Source: Antedon mediterranea
Taxonomy: Eukaryota > Echinodermata > Crinoidea > Comatulida > Antedonidae
Direction of reading: 5' to 3'
Length of the DNA stretch: 64,000 nucleotides
Assembly (NCBI RefSeq): GCF_964355755.1
Contig: NC_092673.1
Span: forward strand, 15,009,001-15,073,000
The notes beneath the pieces are model-generated. The model saw only the letters and a program-made list of their open reading frames with translations. It was not told the DNA's origin and did not search any database. Below are positions 1 to 9,743 of the stretch, piece by piece (within the stretch, counting starts at the first letter, position 1; each line of letters opens with the position of its first letter). The translations under genes were made by a program, and so were the position numbers.

Positions 1-103
1 TTTTGATGAGATTTTTAACTAATGTATTTATTTCATCGTAATAATACTGGTGACAATATGAACAGTAACAAAATAGCTACTGGATTTGTGTAATTGTATA
101 GAT

Positions 104-176
104 GGGGAACTAGCTCAGATGGTAGAGCGCTCGCTTTGCATGTGAGAGGTACCGGGATCATTGCCCGGGTTCTCCA
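104..176 (+). tRNA. tRNA-Ala(TGC)-like
   Basis: Full cloverleaf with the G3:T70 wobble pair diagnostic of tRNA-Ala. The anticodon loop carries TGC. The T loop reads ATCATTG instead of ATCAATG, so the conserved A58 of the B box is lost. Confidence 0.6.
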
Positions 177-316
177 ATAATGTTGGTTAAAGTTTATTTT
201 CGGTAATGTTACATTTTTGCCTGAGATTTTTAACTACTATATATATTTTATCGCAACAATACTGGTGAAAATATGAACAGTAATAATAGTTACTGGTTTC
301 TTGTAATTCTACATAC

Positions 317-392
317 GGGGAACTAGCTCAGACGGTAGAGCGTTCGCTTAGCATATGAGAGGTACCGTGATCATGAATGCCCGGGTTCTCCA
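317..392 (+). tRNA. degenerate tRNA-Ala(AGC) copy
   Basis: 76 nt. The anticodon stem has a mismatch at 31:39 and the T loop carries a 3-nt insertion. Probably a pseudogene copy of the array. Confidence 0.4.
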
Positions 393-531
393 ATAACGTT
401 GGTTAAAGTTTATTTCCGTTACTGTTACATTTTTTGATATTTTTAACTACTGTATATATTTCATCGCAACAATACTGGTGACAATATGAACAGTAACAAA
501 ATAGCTACTGGATTCGTGTAATTGTATAGAT

Positions 532-604
532 GGGGAACTAGCTCAGATGGTAGAGCGCTCGCTTCGCATGTGAGAGGTACTGGGATCAATGCCCGGGTTC
601 TCCA
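532..604 (+). tRNA. tRNA-Ala(CGC)-like
   Basis: Array consensus except for one T-stem change that leaves a wobble pair. Anticodon CGC; A box TAGCTCAGATGG and B box GATCAATGC are intact. Confidence 0.7.
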
Positions 605-746
605 ATATGTTGGTTAAAGTTTATTATCGGTACCGTTACATTTTTTTGATGAGATTTTTAAATAATGTATATATTTCATCGTAATAATACTGGTGACAAT
701 ATGAACAGTAACAAAATAGCTACTGGATTCGTGTAATTGTATAGAT

Positions 747-819
747 GGGGAACTAGCTCTGATGGTAGAGCGCTCGCTTAGCATGTGAGAGGTACCGGGA
801 TCAATGCCCGGGTTCTCCA
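747..819 (+). tRNA. tRNA-Ala(AGC)-like
   Basis: Array consensus except that the invariant A14 in the A box is T (GCTCTGATGG). Anticodon AGC. Confidence 0.6.
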
Positions 820-958
820 ATAATGTTGGTTAAAGTTTATTTTCGGTACTGTCAAATTTTTTGAGATTTTAAACTACTGTATATATTTTATCGCATCAAT
901 ACTGGTGACAATATGAAGATTAATAAAATATCTACTGGTTTCGTGCAATTGTATATAT

Positions 959-1033
959 TGGGAACTAGCTCAGATGGTAGAGCGCTCACTTCGCATTTGA
1001 GAGAGGTACCGGGATAAATGCCCGTGTTCTCCA
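959..1033 (+). tRNA. degenerate tRNA-Ala(CGC) copy
   Basis: 75 nt. G1 is T, the anticodon arm carries a 2-nt insertion, and the T arm is altered (ATAAATG, CCCGT). Likely a pseudogene copy. Confidence 0.35.
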
Positions 1034-1521
1034 ATAATGTTGGTTAGAGTTTATTATCGTTACCGTTACATTTTTTTGATGAGATTTTTAACTACTATAT
1101 ATATTTTATCGCAACAATACTGGTGACAATATGAAAAATAACAAAATAGCTTTTTTTTTTCTCTTTTGTGGCGCAAACACCACTTTTATTCACATTCATA
1201 TTATCTCATATTACATAAAATCGTATTATTTAACTTGTAAATGTCGTTACAGTTCATAAGTAACATTTTTACATATATGAATTCTGTATTACTCCTTTTT
1301 TCATTAATTTTCTTATATTTTGTTATACACTTGACAGGATCATCATTATCATCTATCCCGTTTTAAAATAGTTCACAAATTTTCATTTGTTTGTTTTCAT
1401 TTTACAACTCGGATTATAAAATTTATTTATATACATGATAAAAAAAACCAATAATAGCTCAGTACCACCAGTAACCCGTATCACTGTAATTCTTTTTCGG
1501 TTAATCGTATCAAATTAGAAA

Positions 1522-1944
1522 TTATATTATCATAATCTTATTTCTTAAAGCTACCCATTTTTCTATACTTGTTTCTTTATTGTTATATGTTTCACATTCA
1601 ATGTTATATAACATATTGCTTTTAAATGAATTCCATAAAGATTTACCCACTGGCTTATTTAGTGCAGATAACATTTTTATTCTATAAATAGTAAATGCTG
1701 CAAAAGTGTAAATATAATCTATTAGCTTATCTCCCGTTCCTAGTATTAATTGTTTAAATGATATATTATTGTGATTTAAACTTACAAAGATACTAAGCAT
1801 TTTCCTCCAATATTTCTGAATAAATCTACAACTAAAAAACAAATGATTTTCATTTTCAATTTCTCCACATTTGTCACACGTTTGTGTTACCTTAACTTTC
1901 CACTGATACAGCCGTTTGTTGGTAGGCAGTATTCTATGTAACAT
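1522..1944 (-). pseudogene. LINE ORF2 C-terminal zinc domain
   Basis: About 140 codons ending the LINE protein. The segment has PTNKRLYQWKV, then CDKCG and HLFFSCRFIQKYW, a CX2C...HX4C arrangement seen at the C-terminus of L1/Tx1 and plant LINE proteins (zf-RVT-like). It is in a different frame from the segment just upstream at 1957-2223, so a frameshift lies between them. The stop at its end precedes about 370 bp of LINE 3' UTR. Confidence 0.75.
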
Positions 1945-1956
1945 CTTATAATTGAA

Positions 1957-2682
1957 TTATGCTAGTTTCTTATTTTTCATTTTACATACTTTCCGTAACC
2001 AAGAAGTTTTCCAATCAATGTTGTTATCATTGAAGTACTCTTCCCATTTTAGTTGTGACATTGGAATAATGAAATATTCTTTCACAAACCATGAGTATAT
2101 TAGTTTAGTAGTATTAATCTCATACTTGGTCCCAACTAATTCATCATTATCATCACAATTGAAAATATCTACCTCCTTAGTAATACGTTTCCATTGAATT
2201 GGTATTGCCTTAATAATGCACAAATACTCATTTAACCAGTTTGTTTTACATTATAGTTTCACCAGTATTTCGTTTGATGTTAAAAAAGTGTTCTTATTAA
2301 CAATGTCTTTAATACTGATAATGCCACTGTCAATCCAATGCTTGTAGAAAAGCGATTTTTTTTTTAGTTTAACGTAGTGGTTTCCCCACAGTTGCTCATT
2401 CATTATATCGTTATAAGTTTCAGGTTTTTTTTTAGAGATTCTGTTATAATTTATGTAGGCTTTTATCATATTTTTGTAAAACAGTGGAATTTTATCAGAA
2501 TTAACATCAATAATGTTATAACATGATATATTAAGTAAAACATTAACATCACATATTTTTTTAATATAATACATTGGAATATTTTTCCATTTAGCACCAT
2601 CATCATTCATAATTCTTTTTAACCAGCCACACATGAGTGCGTTAACATGAAGAGTAAAATCAGGCATTTTAATGCCTCCCAT
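1957..2682 (-). pseudogene. LINE ORF2 region between RT and zinc domain
   Basis: Two open segments (2251-2682 and 1957-2223) follow the reverse transcriptase. The first opens with MGGIKMPDF, matching the G-G-hydrophobic-x-x-P-D segment that follows the RT thumb in L1-like proteins. It includes lysine-rich and aromatic sequence without another recognisable catalytic domain. The two segments are separated by a stop or frameshift near 2225-2250, so this copy cannot make an intact ORF2 product. Confidence 0.7.
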
Positions 2683-2750
2683 CTCAACATCACCAATTAG
2701 AGTTTTTCTTTTTATCTTTTCCCTTTTATTGTTCCAAATAAAATTATATA

Positions 2751-3716
2751 TTAGATTTGTAACTTGTGTATATACCGTACATATTTTGGAACATCAGTGA
2801 TATTTGCAGCATATGTTAATTTAGATAGTGCAAGACTTTTCAGGATTATTATTCTACCAAAAATTGAGAGATTTCTAGCATTCCATTGTTTTAAAGTCTT
2901 TTCTAGCTCTATTAATTTAACATCCCAGTTTTTTCTGGTACATTCTTCTGTATTATACCCTACATATATGCCTAAAATTTTGATCGGGTGTTTTACCCAA
3001 TTTAATTCTAAAGGTCTGTCTATTCTGTTCTTCCATTTACCAATCCAAAAAGCATTGGTTTTTTTTTTATTTAGTGTCATTCCAGATACTTCACAAAAAC
3101 GATCAATTACACTGACTGCTGACTTAATACTTTTGTCATTACCAACATACAAAACAGTATCATCGGCTAATTGGCTTATTCTAGCTTCTATGTTATTTTC
3201 ATTATTTGGAAGTTTAATACCCTTATAGTCATCTTTGTTTCTTATTCTAGATGCCATTACTTCAACCACTAAAATGAATAACAGAGCAGATAGAGGACAA
3301 CCTTGTCTAATACCTCTTTCCATTTTAAAATTGTTTGAAACCCAACCATTGTTAACTGTGACACATTCAACGTTATTGTATAATACTTTTACCCAGTTAC
3401 AGAAGAACATTCCAAAGTTAAACTTTTCTAGAACATTGAACATAAAATCTCTACTAATAGAGTCAAAAGCCTTCTTAAAATCTACGGTAATTAATGCCCC
3501 TTCGATATCATTACACTTTGTATAATAAAGCAGGTCTTCTATTAACCGAATGTTTTCACCAGCGAAACGGCCTTTTATATAACCTTTTTGGTCTGAACTT
3601 ACTATTGATTTAATAACCATTTTAAGTCTGTTACTTAATACATGTGCAAGAATTTTGTAATCGGTGTTTAAGAGGGTAATGGGACGCCAATTATTCAAAT
3701 TTTCTCTTTCTCCATC
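2751..3716 (-). pseudogene. LINE reverse transcriptase domain
   Basis: Encodes the fingers, palm and thumb of a LINE reverse transcriptase, which in an active element copies its RNA at the nicked target. Visible motifs in order: NNWRPITLLNTDYK, DQKGYIKGR, TVDFKKAFDS, RGIRQGCPLS and the catalytic box LADDT at about 3157-3172. The apparent ATG at 3722 is an artefact of the LTR insertion: the codons upstream of 3716 continue directly at 9744 (...ITILFKDG | ERENLNNW...). A frameshift near 2750 separates it from the downstream segment. Confidence 0.85.
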
Positions 3717-4116
3717 TGTCATATTATTGATGTTGTGATTCTCTGTGTTTAGAGAAGGATGCTTTAGACCAGGTCCGCCTTATATTATTAGCCAATCAAA
3801 ATCGTATAATTTTTGGAGGGAAAATGTTATCCTCCTCTGAAGCCTAAAATTTTGTCCAGTATAAAAGTGGAATGTAATAGATTTAGAGGAGAGGAGAGAA
3901 TAAGATCAAAGTAGAAAAACGGAAAGATGACAAAGAAAATAAGGCTTGACTGGTACAGTGGTAGAAAGATGTATTAATCGAGTTACAAGGAATAAAAGTT
4001 CTAGTTGAGTTAAATATACTTTTTGTATGAGTTATCATTCAGTGACAGCTGTGTACGTCGCGTGGAGTTATATACGCCTGAGAAAGCTCGGAACCAACTA
4101 AGATAAATTCACTACA
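3717..4116 (+). repeat. 5' LTR
   Basis: 400 bp, begins TGTCATATTATT and ends TTCACTACA. A TATA box (TATAAAAG) at 3860-3867 would serve as the Pol II promoter, making the U3 about 170 bp. Near-identical to 9341-9743. Confidence 0.93.
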
Positions 4117-4613
4117 TGGTGGCAGCGGTGAAAATTTTTGTTTACATGATTTAAGTATCAAGAAGAAGAAGAAGAAGTGACAGTGCCTACTCTACGGGCC
4201 TGTTAAATCAGTAACCAAAAAGTTAAATGGTTACGAAGATCTGGATTCCTGACAGTTTTATACCGTGCGTTGTTTGGATATTACAACGAAGAAGAAGTAC
4301 TGTTGAGCTCAAGACTGCTGGATATTCATCGGAGATATATATTCACCGAGATCTGAAAGAAGAAGACTGAAGTAACAGAAGGAAGCCCAGAAAATTTTGA
4401 GAAGATTTGCAAACTAATTTTTATTTCGAAAGTAAATTTTTGTACGGAGCGAACTTGGAACGTTGTTTGTGACTTAGATTGTATTGCATTTAAAAATTTA
4501 TGTGGATTTCATATTTTTTACATATCTGAATGGAATCAAGGTAATACAAATACTTTTATAACATATTTTGTATACATAAGTTTACATATTTCATTAGTAA
4601 AATTGTTATTAGC
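4117..4613 (+). other. LTR element leader and putative primer binding site
   Basis: The 14 bases TGGTGGCAGCGGTG immediately follow the LTR. They start with TGG, as a site complementary to a tRNA CCA end must. I do not recognise which tRNA would match. The rest is an untranslated leader of about 480 bp with an (AAG)n stretch near 4160. Confidence 0.6.
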
Positions 4614-7064
4614 ATGACAACTTTAAGATCGGGTAAAAATATAGATAAGACTATGTCAGAAAAAGATACTAGGGAAGATATGGTTGACCAAGAAGAGGTT
4701 GACCAAGTCAATGAAATATATGATAAAATGGCTAGGGATATTGATTTGCCCGAAATACCCGGCGGTATGCCTAAAGATATGATGCTCGAATATTTTCGAA
4801 TGAAGTTCGAGGCCGAAAACAAAAAGTTAGAATACCAACAAGACCAATTAAGATTAGAAGCAGATATAGAGCAAAAGAAAGCAGATATAGAGCTAAGAAA
4901 AATTGAATCACAAGAAAGAGTGAAAATGATGGAATTAGAAAATAGGTCTAGCTACAGTAATGCTAGAAATATAGTAGATGAAATGAAGGTAAAGGTTCCT
5001 ACTTTGAAGGAATCAGATGATATTGATATATATTTTAGAACATTTGAACACTTGGCAGAAGGTTGGGATAAGAATACGTGGTCCGCTAGGTTAGCACCTG
5101 AACTGTCTGGTAAAGCTAGGACAGCATATGCATCCTTAACCGTAAAAGAATGTGTAAATTATGATACCTTAAAGAAGGCAATCTTAGAAAAGTATTATGT
5201 GTCCGCAGAGACCTACAGATTTAAATTTAGAAATTCAAACAGAGTTAAAGATATGTCCATCAGGGAATGGCTGAATGAGCTCTCCCATTATTTAAAATGT
5301 TGGATGAAATGTGCTAATGTACAAGAAGATGATGCTGCAGGCATTATTGAAATGATTATAATGGAACAGGCACTTGATAAAATGCCTGAAGATCTGAGGC
5401 TTTATCTTAGAGATAAACAAGTAAATAAGAGCTATGATATGGTTATGATAGCCAATGATTATATAGCTAATAGAGGTGGCCGTGGCTATTGGAATGCCAT
5501 AAATTCTGAAAATAAGCCTACGTATTATAAGGGCCAAGAAAATAGTAAACCTAAGAATAGTACGACTCAGAATAACCCTGGAGCTAGGCAGCAAGGATAC
5601 AATAGGTATCGCGGAAGGGGAGGCAAATTCCATAACTATGCTAGAAATTTCCAACAGAGAGAACCTTCAAATGAATGGATTAATGGCCTATGCTTCAATT
5701 GTAAGGAGAAGGGACATAAAATAGGGGATTTTCCTAAGATGGTAGCAAAAGGAAAGACTAGTGACAGTAAGAAGGGCCCGAATGTGAAAGATGGCTTAAG
5801 ATGTGAAGGAATAAAATCAGATAGACCCCAAGTAGTTATAGATAGTGTAGAAAATAAAATGGAGAAGTGTACTATACCAGGAAAATTAGAAGGACAGGAT
5901 ATAACTATGCATAGAGACTCAGGATGTACCCAGTCAGCTGTTAAGGAAAGTCTAGTGCCTAACAAATGTTACTTGCCAGGAAAATGGGTTACGTTAAAAG
6001 GTATAGGAGGCGATATTACCGTCCCCTTAGCTGAGGTAACTATAGAAAGTAAGATAGTGACAGGAAAAGTGATTGTAGCCGTAATCGAAGGATTACAGAA
6101 GGACATGTTATTGGGTCATGATTTGGACCAGAATTGTGGGGAAACAATGGCTAAAGAAATGTTCGTCCTAACTAGGGAGCAAGCCAGAATAGAAAATGAT
6201 GTTAGAATACAAGACGAAATGATATTGTTAGGGAAAGATAGTAACTTTAAGCCGATAGAAGAGCCGCCTAAAGAAACTAATGTACAATTGTTGAAAACAG
6301 TAGTAAATGACAACAAAGTAAATAAAACTAAGTGTTTAGATGATATGAATGGAACAGAAATGAATAATTTGTTTGACGAAAATGAGGATAAAGCTAAAGA
6401 TAAAACAGTCAAACATAAAACTTATGAACAACAGCACAAGCTGAACCTAACTAAACAAGAACTGATCAAATTGCAAACTAAGGATGACTCACTCAAAGGA
6501 GTGTTTGACAGGGTAGTCCCTATAGAAGAAATAGGTCAGCATAGGGTATGTTTCTTTATGAGAGAAGGTATATTGATGAGAAATTGGAGTAGTATTAAAG
6601 ATAAGAATAACCAAGTGGAACAGATTGTATTACCCACTCAGTGTAGACAGGGTGTATTACACTTAGGTCATAATGTGCCATTTGCAGGTCACATGGGTGT
6701 TGAGAAAACTAAAAGTAGGGTCCTGAACCAATTCTATTGGCCAGGTATATTTAAAGATGTGGTAGTCTATTGTAAAGTCTGTAAGGAATGCCAAAAGGTA
6801 GATAAGGGTAAAAGTAAAAGGAAACATACTTTGATACCATTACCGATTATAAGTACACCATTTAAACGTATAGCGATAGACATTGTTGGACCCTTATCTA
6901 GAACAAGCCGTAATAACAAATATATGCTTACTATAATTGACTATGCTACGAGATATCCGGATGCTATCCCGTTACCCAATGTTAGAGCTGAAACAGTAGC
7001 CAGGGCTCTAATAGAAGTCTTTACTAGAGTAGGATTACCCGAAGAGATTGTACATGATCAATGA
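4614..7064 (+). CDS. Gmr1-like gag-protease-integrase (stops early)
   Basis: 816 codons. A charged coiled-coil-like stretch (about residues 65-105) leads into a gag capsid-type domain (about 128-290) and a zinc knuckle at residue 360 (CFNC...GH...). The knuckle's last Cys is replaced by Phe. The aspartic protease has its D-S-G at residue 435. The integrase begins with a His-His-Cys-Cys zinc-binding region (H683, H693, then CKVC-KEC) and reaches core Asp 756 and Asp 815. It ends at an in-frame TGA (7062-7064) in the second catalytic block, where a Gly codon is usual. The same frame continues directly at 7065, so this is a single nonsense change in one long gag-pol frame; natural readthrough is the less likely alternative. 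Confidence 0.85.
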   Translation: MTTLRSGKNIDKTMSEKDTREDMVDQEEVDQVNEIYDKMARDIDLPEIPGGMPKDMMLEYFRMKFEAENKKLEYQQDQLRLEADIEQKKADIELRKIESQERVKMMELENRSSYSNARNIVDEMKVKVPTLKESDDIDIYFRTFEHLAEGWDKNTWSARLAPELSGKARTAYASLTVKECVNYDTLKKAILEKYYVSAETYRFKFRNSNRVKDMSIREWLNELSHYLKCWMKCANVQEDDAAGIIEMIIMEQALDKMPEDLRLYLRDKQVNKSYDMVMIANDYIANRGGRGYWNAINSENKPTYYKGQENSKPKNSTTQNNPGARQQGYNRYRGRGGKFHNYARNFQQREPSNEWINGLCFNCKEKGHKIGDFPKMVAKGKTSDSKKGPNVKDGLRCEGIKSDRPQVVIDSVENKMEKCTIPGKLEGQDITMHRDSGCTQSAVKESLVPNKCYLPGKWVTLKGIGGDITVPLAEVTIESKIVTGKVIVAVIEGLQKDMLLGHDLDQNCGETMAKEMFVLTREQARIENDVRIQDEMILLGKDSNFKPIEEPPKETNVQLLKTVVNDNKVNKTKCLDDMNGTEMNNLFDENEDKAKDKTVKHKTYEQQHKLNLTKQELIKLQTKDDSLKGVFDRVVPIEEIGQHRVCFFMREGILMRNWSSIKDKNNQVEQIVLPTQCRQGVLHLGHNVPFAGHMGVEKTKSRVLNQFYWPGIFKDVVVYCKVCKECQKVDKGKSKRKHTLIPLPIISTPFKRIAIDIVGPLSRTSRNNKYMLTIIDYATRYPDAIPLPNVRAETVARALIEVFTRVGLPEEIVHDQ

Positions 7065-9239
7065 ACTAATTTCATGTCTTCAATTATGCAATCTATATGT
7101 AGTATGTTGGGGATTAATCAATTAAAGACTTCAGTGTACCACCCCCAAAGCAATGGGCTTGTTGAAAGATTTCACGGTACATTGAAAAATATGATAAGGA
7201 CACTTACAGTTAAGCAAAGAAAAAATTGGGATAACTACATACCCCCCTTTCTGTTTGCATACAGAGAAGTTCCTAGTAAAGCGACGGGCCATTCACCTTT
7301 TAAATTGCTTTGTGGTAGAGAGGTGAGGGGACCCTTGAGTTTACTCAAAAGTAATTGGGTAGAAGAGGAAGAAACATCTGCTGATGTTATCAAATACATG
7401 TTAGACATAAGAGAAAAAATTGAGGAATTAATGAAAGATGCTAATGTAAACAAACTTGAACAACAAGAAATTATGTCCCACAATTATAACAAGAATGCTA
7501 TTGATAGAGAATTTGTAGAAGGGGACAAAGTGTTGATATTCCTTCCAGTAGGTAATAGTAAGTTAGACAGTAAATGGCAAGGCCCCTTCACTGTTACAAA
7601 AAAGGTCAATGATGTAAATTATGAAATATACATAGGAGGTAGAAGAAAAGAAAAACAAATTCTACATGTTAATATGTTAAAGAGATGGTATGATAAAGTA
7701 GAAATAAGTAAAGATGGTTATTATGTAGTAACAAATGTTCAGTCGATAGAAGAAGTAGACTTAAATGAAACAGTCCATGACAATGAGTTAGATAGTGAAA
7801 TAGACATAGGATTGTCTTATCATCAATCACAAACATGGAGAGATGTTAACGTTAGTAGTAATTTAAATGATACACAAACTAAACAATTAACAGAATTGTT
7901 AAAGTACCAACAGAATGTATTCTCGGATGTACCAGGTAGAACTCACTTAGTGACACATGAAATTAAGACTAGTGGTGAAATGCCTATAAGGCATAGGGCA
8001 TATAGAACGCCCCAAGCATTAAAGGGTAAATTGAAAGAGGAATTAGATAGTATGTTGGCTATGGGTATAATAGAACCTACAGTTAGTGCCTATGCTGCAC
8101 CTATTATTGCCCTGAAGAAAGGCCAGAATCAAATTAGAATGGTGACAGATTTTAGATCACTAAATAAGACTACACAATTTGACCCTTATGTTATGCCTCG
8201 CATAGACGAAATGTTGGATGAGGTATCATCCGCAATATACATAACTACGTTAGATCTAACTAAAGGATTTTACCAGGTGCCTCTGGATCCTAAGACCAAA
8301 GACAAATCAGCATTTATTACACAATTTGGACAGTATTGTTACAATGTACTTCCATTTGGTATGCAAAATAGCTCTAGTACTTTCCAAAGATTAATGGATA
8401 AGGTATTACAAGGTACTGAGGGATATGCTAAGGCATATATAGATGACATATGTATTTATAGTCAAACTTGGAAAGATCATATTTTTCATTTGAATGATGT
8501 ATTAGAAAGATTAAGTAGTGCTGGATTGACAGCAAAGCCTTTGAAATGTAAAATTGCCTATGCACAGGTAGAATTTCTGGGGCATAAGATTGGTAATGGA
8601 GAAATTAGACCCATGATTGATAAGGTTGAGGCTGTGGAAAAGTTCCCCAGACCTTTGTCTAGGAAACAAGTCCGATCATTTCTCGGATTAACTGGCTATT
8701 ACAGAAAATTTGTACAGAACTATGCCGGTATTGCTAAGCCATTGATTGATTTAACTTTAAAGAGTAAAAGTAATACCGTTAAGTGGAATGAACAATGTGA
8801 AAATGCCTTTGTAACTTTAAAGAAACGACTTACTGATGATAATGTATTAAAAGCCCCAAATTTTGATAAGATGTTTTTATTGCAAACCGATGCCTCAAAT
8901 TATGGCATAGGTGCAGTGCTGAGCCAAATAGATGGTGAGGGTAATGATTATCCCATTGTGTACTTAAGTAGAAAGTTATCTGTACATGAGCAGAGATATT
9001 CTGTGCCAGAAAAAGAATGCCTCTCTATTGTTTGGGCTATCAATAAACTTAAGTATTATCTGTATGGTTGTGAATTTCAAGTTCATACTGACCACCAGGC
9101 ATTGAGATGGATGGACTCAATGAAGGGTGCCAATGTTAGACTTATGAGATGGGCTCTGTTTTTACAAGGATATACATTTAAAGTTATTTACAAGAAAGGA
9201 TCATTAAATGGAAATGCAGATGGATTAAGCCGTGCATAA
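7065..9239 (+). CDS. Gmr1-like integrase C-terminus, RT and RNase H
   Basis: In-frame continuation of gag-pol after the TGA. The integrase catalytic Glu (GLVERFHG, codon 7164-7166) lies 35 residues after Asp 815, completing D,D35E. A basic C-terminal integrase domain follows to about 7750. The RT then runs from about 7940 to 8640, with VTDFRSLN, LPFGMQN and the catalytic YIDD at about 8436-8447. RNase H follows with TDASNYGIGAVL (about 8887) and HTDHQALRW (about 9087), ending at TAA 9237-9239. The RT is clearly gypsy-type. No chromodomain or envelope gene is seen. Confidence 0.87.
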   Translation, partial: TNFMSSIMQSICSMLGINQLKTSVYHPQSNGLVERFHGTLKNMIRTLTVKQRKNWDNYIPPFLFAYREVPSKATGHSPFKLLCGREVRGPLSLLKSNWVEEEETSADVIKYMLDIREKIEELMKDANVNKLEQQEIMSHNYNKNAIDREFVEGDKVLIFLPVGNSKLDSKWQGPFTVTKKVNDVNYEIYIGGRRKEKQILHVNMLKRWYDKVEISKDGYYVVTNVQSIEEVDLNETVHDNELDSEIDIGLSYHQSQTWRDVNVSSNLNDTQTKQLTELLKYQQNVFSDVPGRTHLVTHEIKTSGEMPIRHRAYRTPQALKGKLKEELDSMLAMGIIEPTVSAYAAPIIALKKGQNQIRMVTDFRSLNKTTQFDPYVMPRIDEMLDEVSSAIYITTLDLTKGFYQVPLDPKTKDKSAFITQFGQYCYNVLPFGMQNSSSTFQRLMDKVLQGTEGYAKAYIDDICIYSQTWKDHIFHLNDVLERLSSAGLTAKPLKCKIAYAQVEFLGHKIGNGEIRPMIDKVEAVEKFPRPLSRKQVRSFLGLTGYYRKFVQNYAGIAKPLIDLTLKSKSNTVKWNEQCENAFVTLKKRLTDDNVLKAPNFDKMFLLQTDASNYGIGAVLSQIDGEGNDYPIVYLSRKLSVHEQRYSVPEKECLSIVWAINKLKYYLYGCEFQVHTDHQALRWMDSMKGANVRLMRWALFLQGYTFKVIYKKGSLNGNADGLSRA

Positions 9240-9340
9240 TAATATAATAGAGGTGTTATTTGTAGATAGTTTATAGTAAAATGGTTTTAAATGTTAAATT
9301 TTTGGAAAGATTGACACAATCTTTTTCCCAAAAAGGGGAA

Positions 9341-9743
9341 TGTCATATTATTGATGTTGTGATTCTCTGTGTTTAGAGAAGGATGCTTTAGACCAGGTCC
9401 GCCTTATATTATTAGCCAATCAAAATCGTATAATTTTTGGAGGGAAAATGTTATCCTCCTCTGAAGCCTAAAATTTGCATGTCCAGTATAAAAGTGGAAT
9501 GTAATAGATTTAGAGGAGAGGAGAGAATAAGATCAAAGTAGAAAAACGGAAAGATGACAAAGAAAATAAGGCTTGACTGGTACAGTGGTAGAAAGATGTA
9601 TTAATCGAGTTACAAGAAATAAAAGTTCTAGTTGAGTTAAATATACTTTTTGTATGAGTTATCATTCAGTGACAGCTGTGTACGTCGCGTGGAGTTATAT
9701 ACGCCTGAGAAAGCTCGGAACCAACTAAGATAAATTCACTACA
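9341..9743 (+). repeat. 3' LTR
   Basis: 403 bp, preceded by the polypurine tract AAAAAGGGGAA. It matches the 5' LTR except for a 3-bp GCA insertion near 9478 and one G-to-A change near 9616. The TATA box recurs at 9487-9494. Confidence 0.93.

Larger units (their letters stand above)
1..1150 (+). repeat. tRNA-Ala tandem array, left part
   Basis: Five consecutive units of about 213-215 bp, each a 73-nt tRNA-Ala-like gene plus a conserved AT-rich spacer (TATATATT block, then GGTGACAATATGAA, then the tRNA). Spacers come in at least three types: AACAGTAACAAAATAGC, AAGATTAATAAAATATC and AACAGTAATAAAATAGT. The array runs off the left edge and stops inside a spacer at about 1150, where a LINE poly(A) (seen as poly-T) begins. 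It resumes at about 10570, so the two parts were one array before the insertion. Confidence 0.9.
1151..3716 (-). mobile_element. LINE (L1/Tx1-type), 3' part
   Basis: Read on the - strand this is the reverse transcriptase, C-terminal domain, 3' UTR and a 10-A tail (poly-T at 1151-1160) of a non-LTR retrotransposon. It was cut by the LTR element at 3717-9743, and its upstream part resumes at 9744-10569. The RT phrase NNWRPITLLNTDYK and the C-terminal CDKC...HLFFSC zinc motif are typical of L1-superfamily LINEs, Tx1-like ones included. No endonuclease is present, so the copy is 5'-truncated (about 3.4 kb once the LTR element is excluded). Frameshifts break the coding region. Confidence 0.85.
3717..9743 (+). 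mobile_element. Gmr1-like Ty3/gypsy LTR retrotransposon
   Basis: A complete 6,027-bp element: 400- and 403-bp LTRs (TG...CA), a 5-bp target duplication CCATC at 3712-3716 and 9744-9748, a primer-binding-site position just after the left LTR, gag-pol, and a polypurine tract AAAAAGGGGAA at 9330-9340. RT and RNase H are of gypsy type, but the integrase lies upstream of the RT. That is the copia-like order known from the deuterostome Gmr1 group. The LTRs differ by one substitution and one 3-bp indel, so the insertion is recent. It landed inside the RT region of the LINE. Confidence 0.88.

Noticed and set aside
2751-3722. LINE RT start codon at 3722
   Set aside because: The first codons come from the LTR terminus; the true frame continues upstream at 9744 after the inserted element.
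3717-9743. Classification as Ty1/copia because integrase precedes RT
   Set aside because: RT and RNase H motifs (LPFGMQNSSSTFQR, YIDD, TDASNYGIGAVL) are gypsy-type. The Gmr1 group explains the order.
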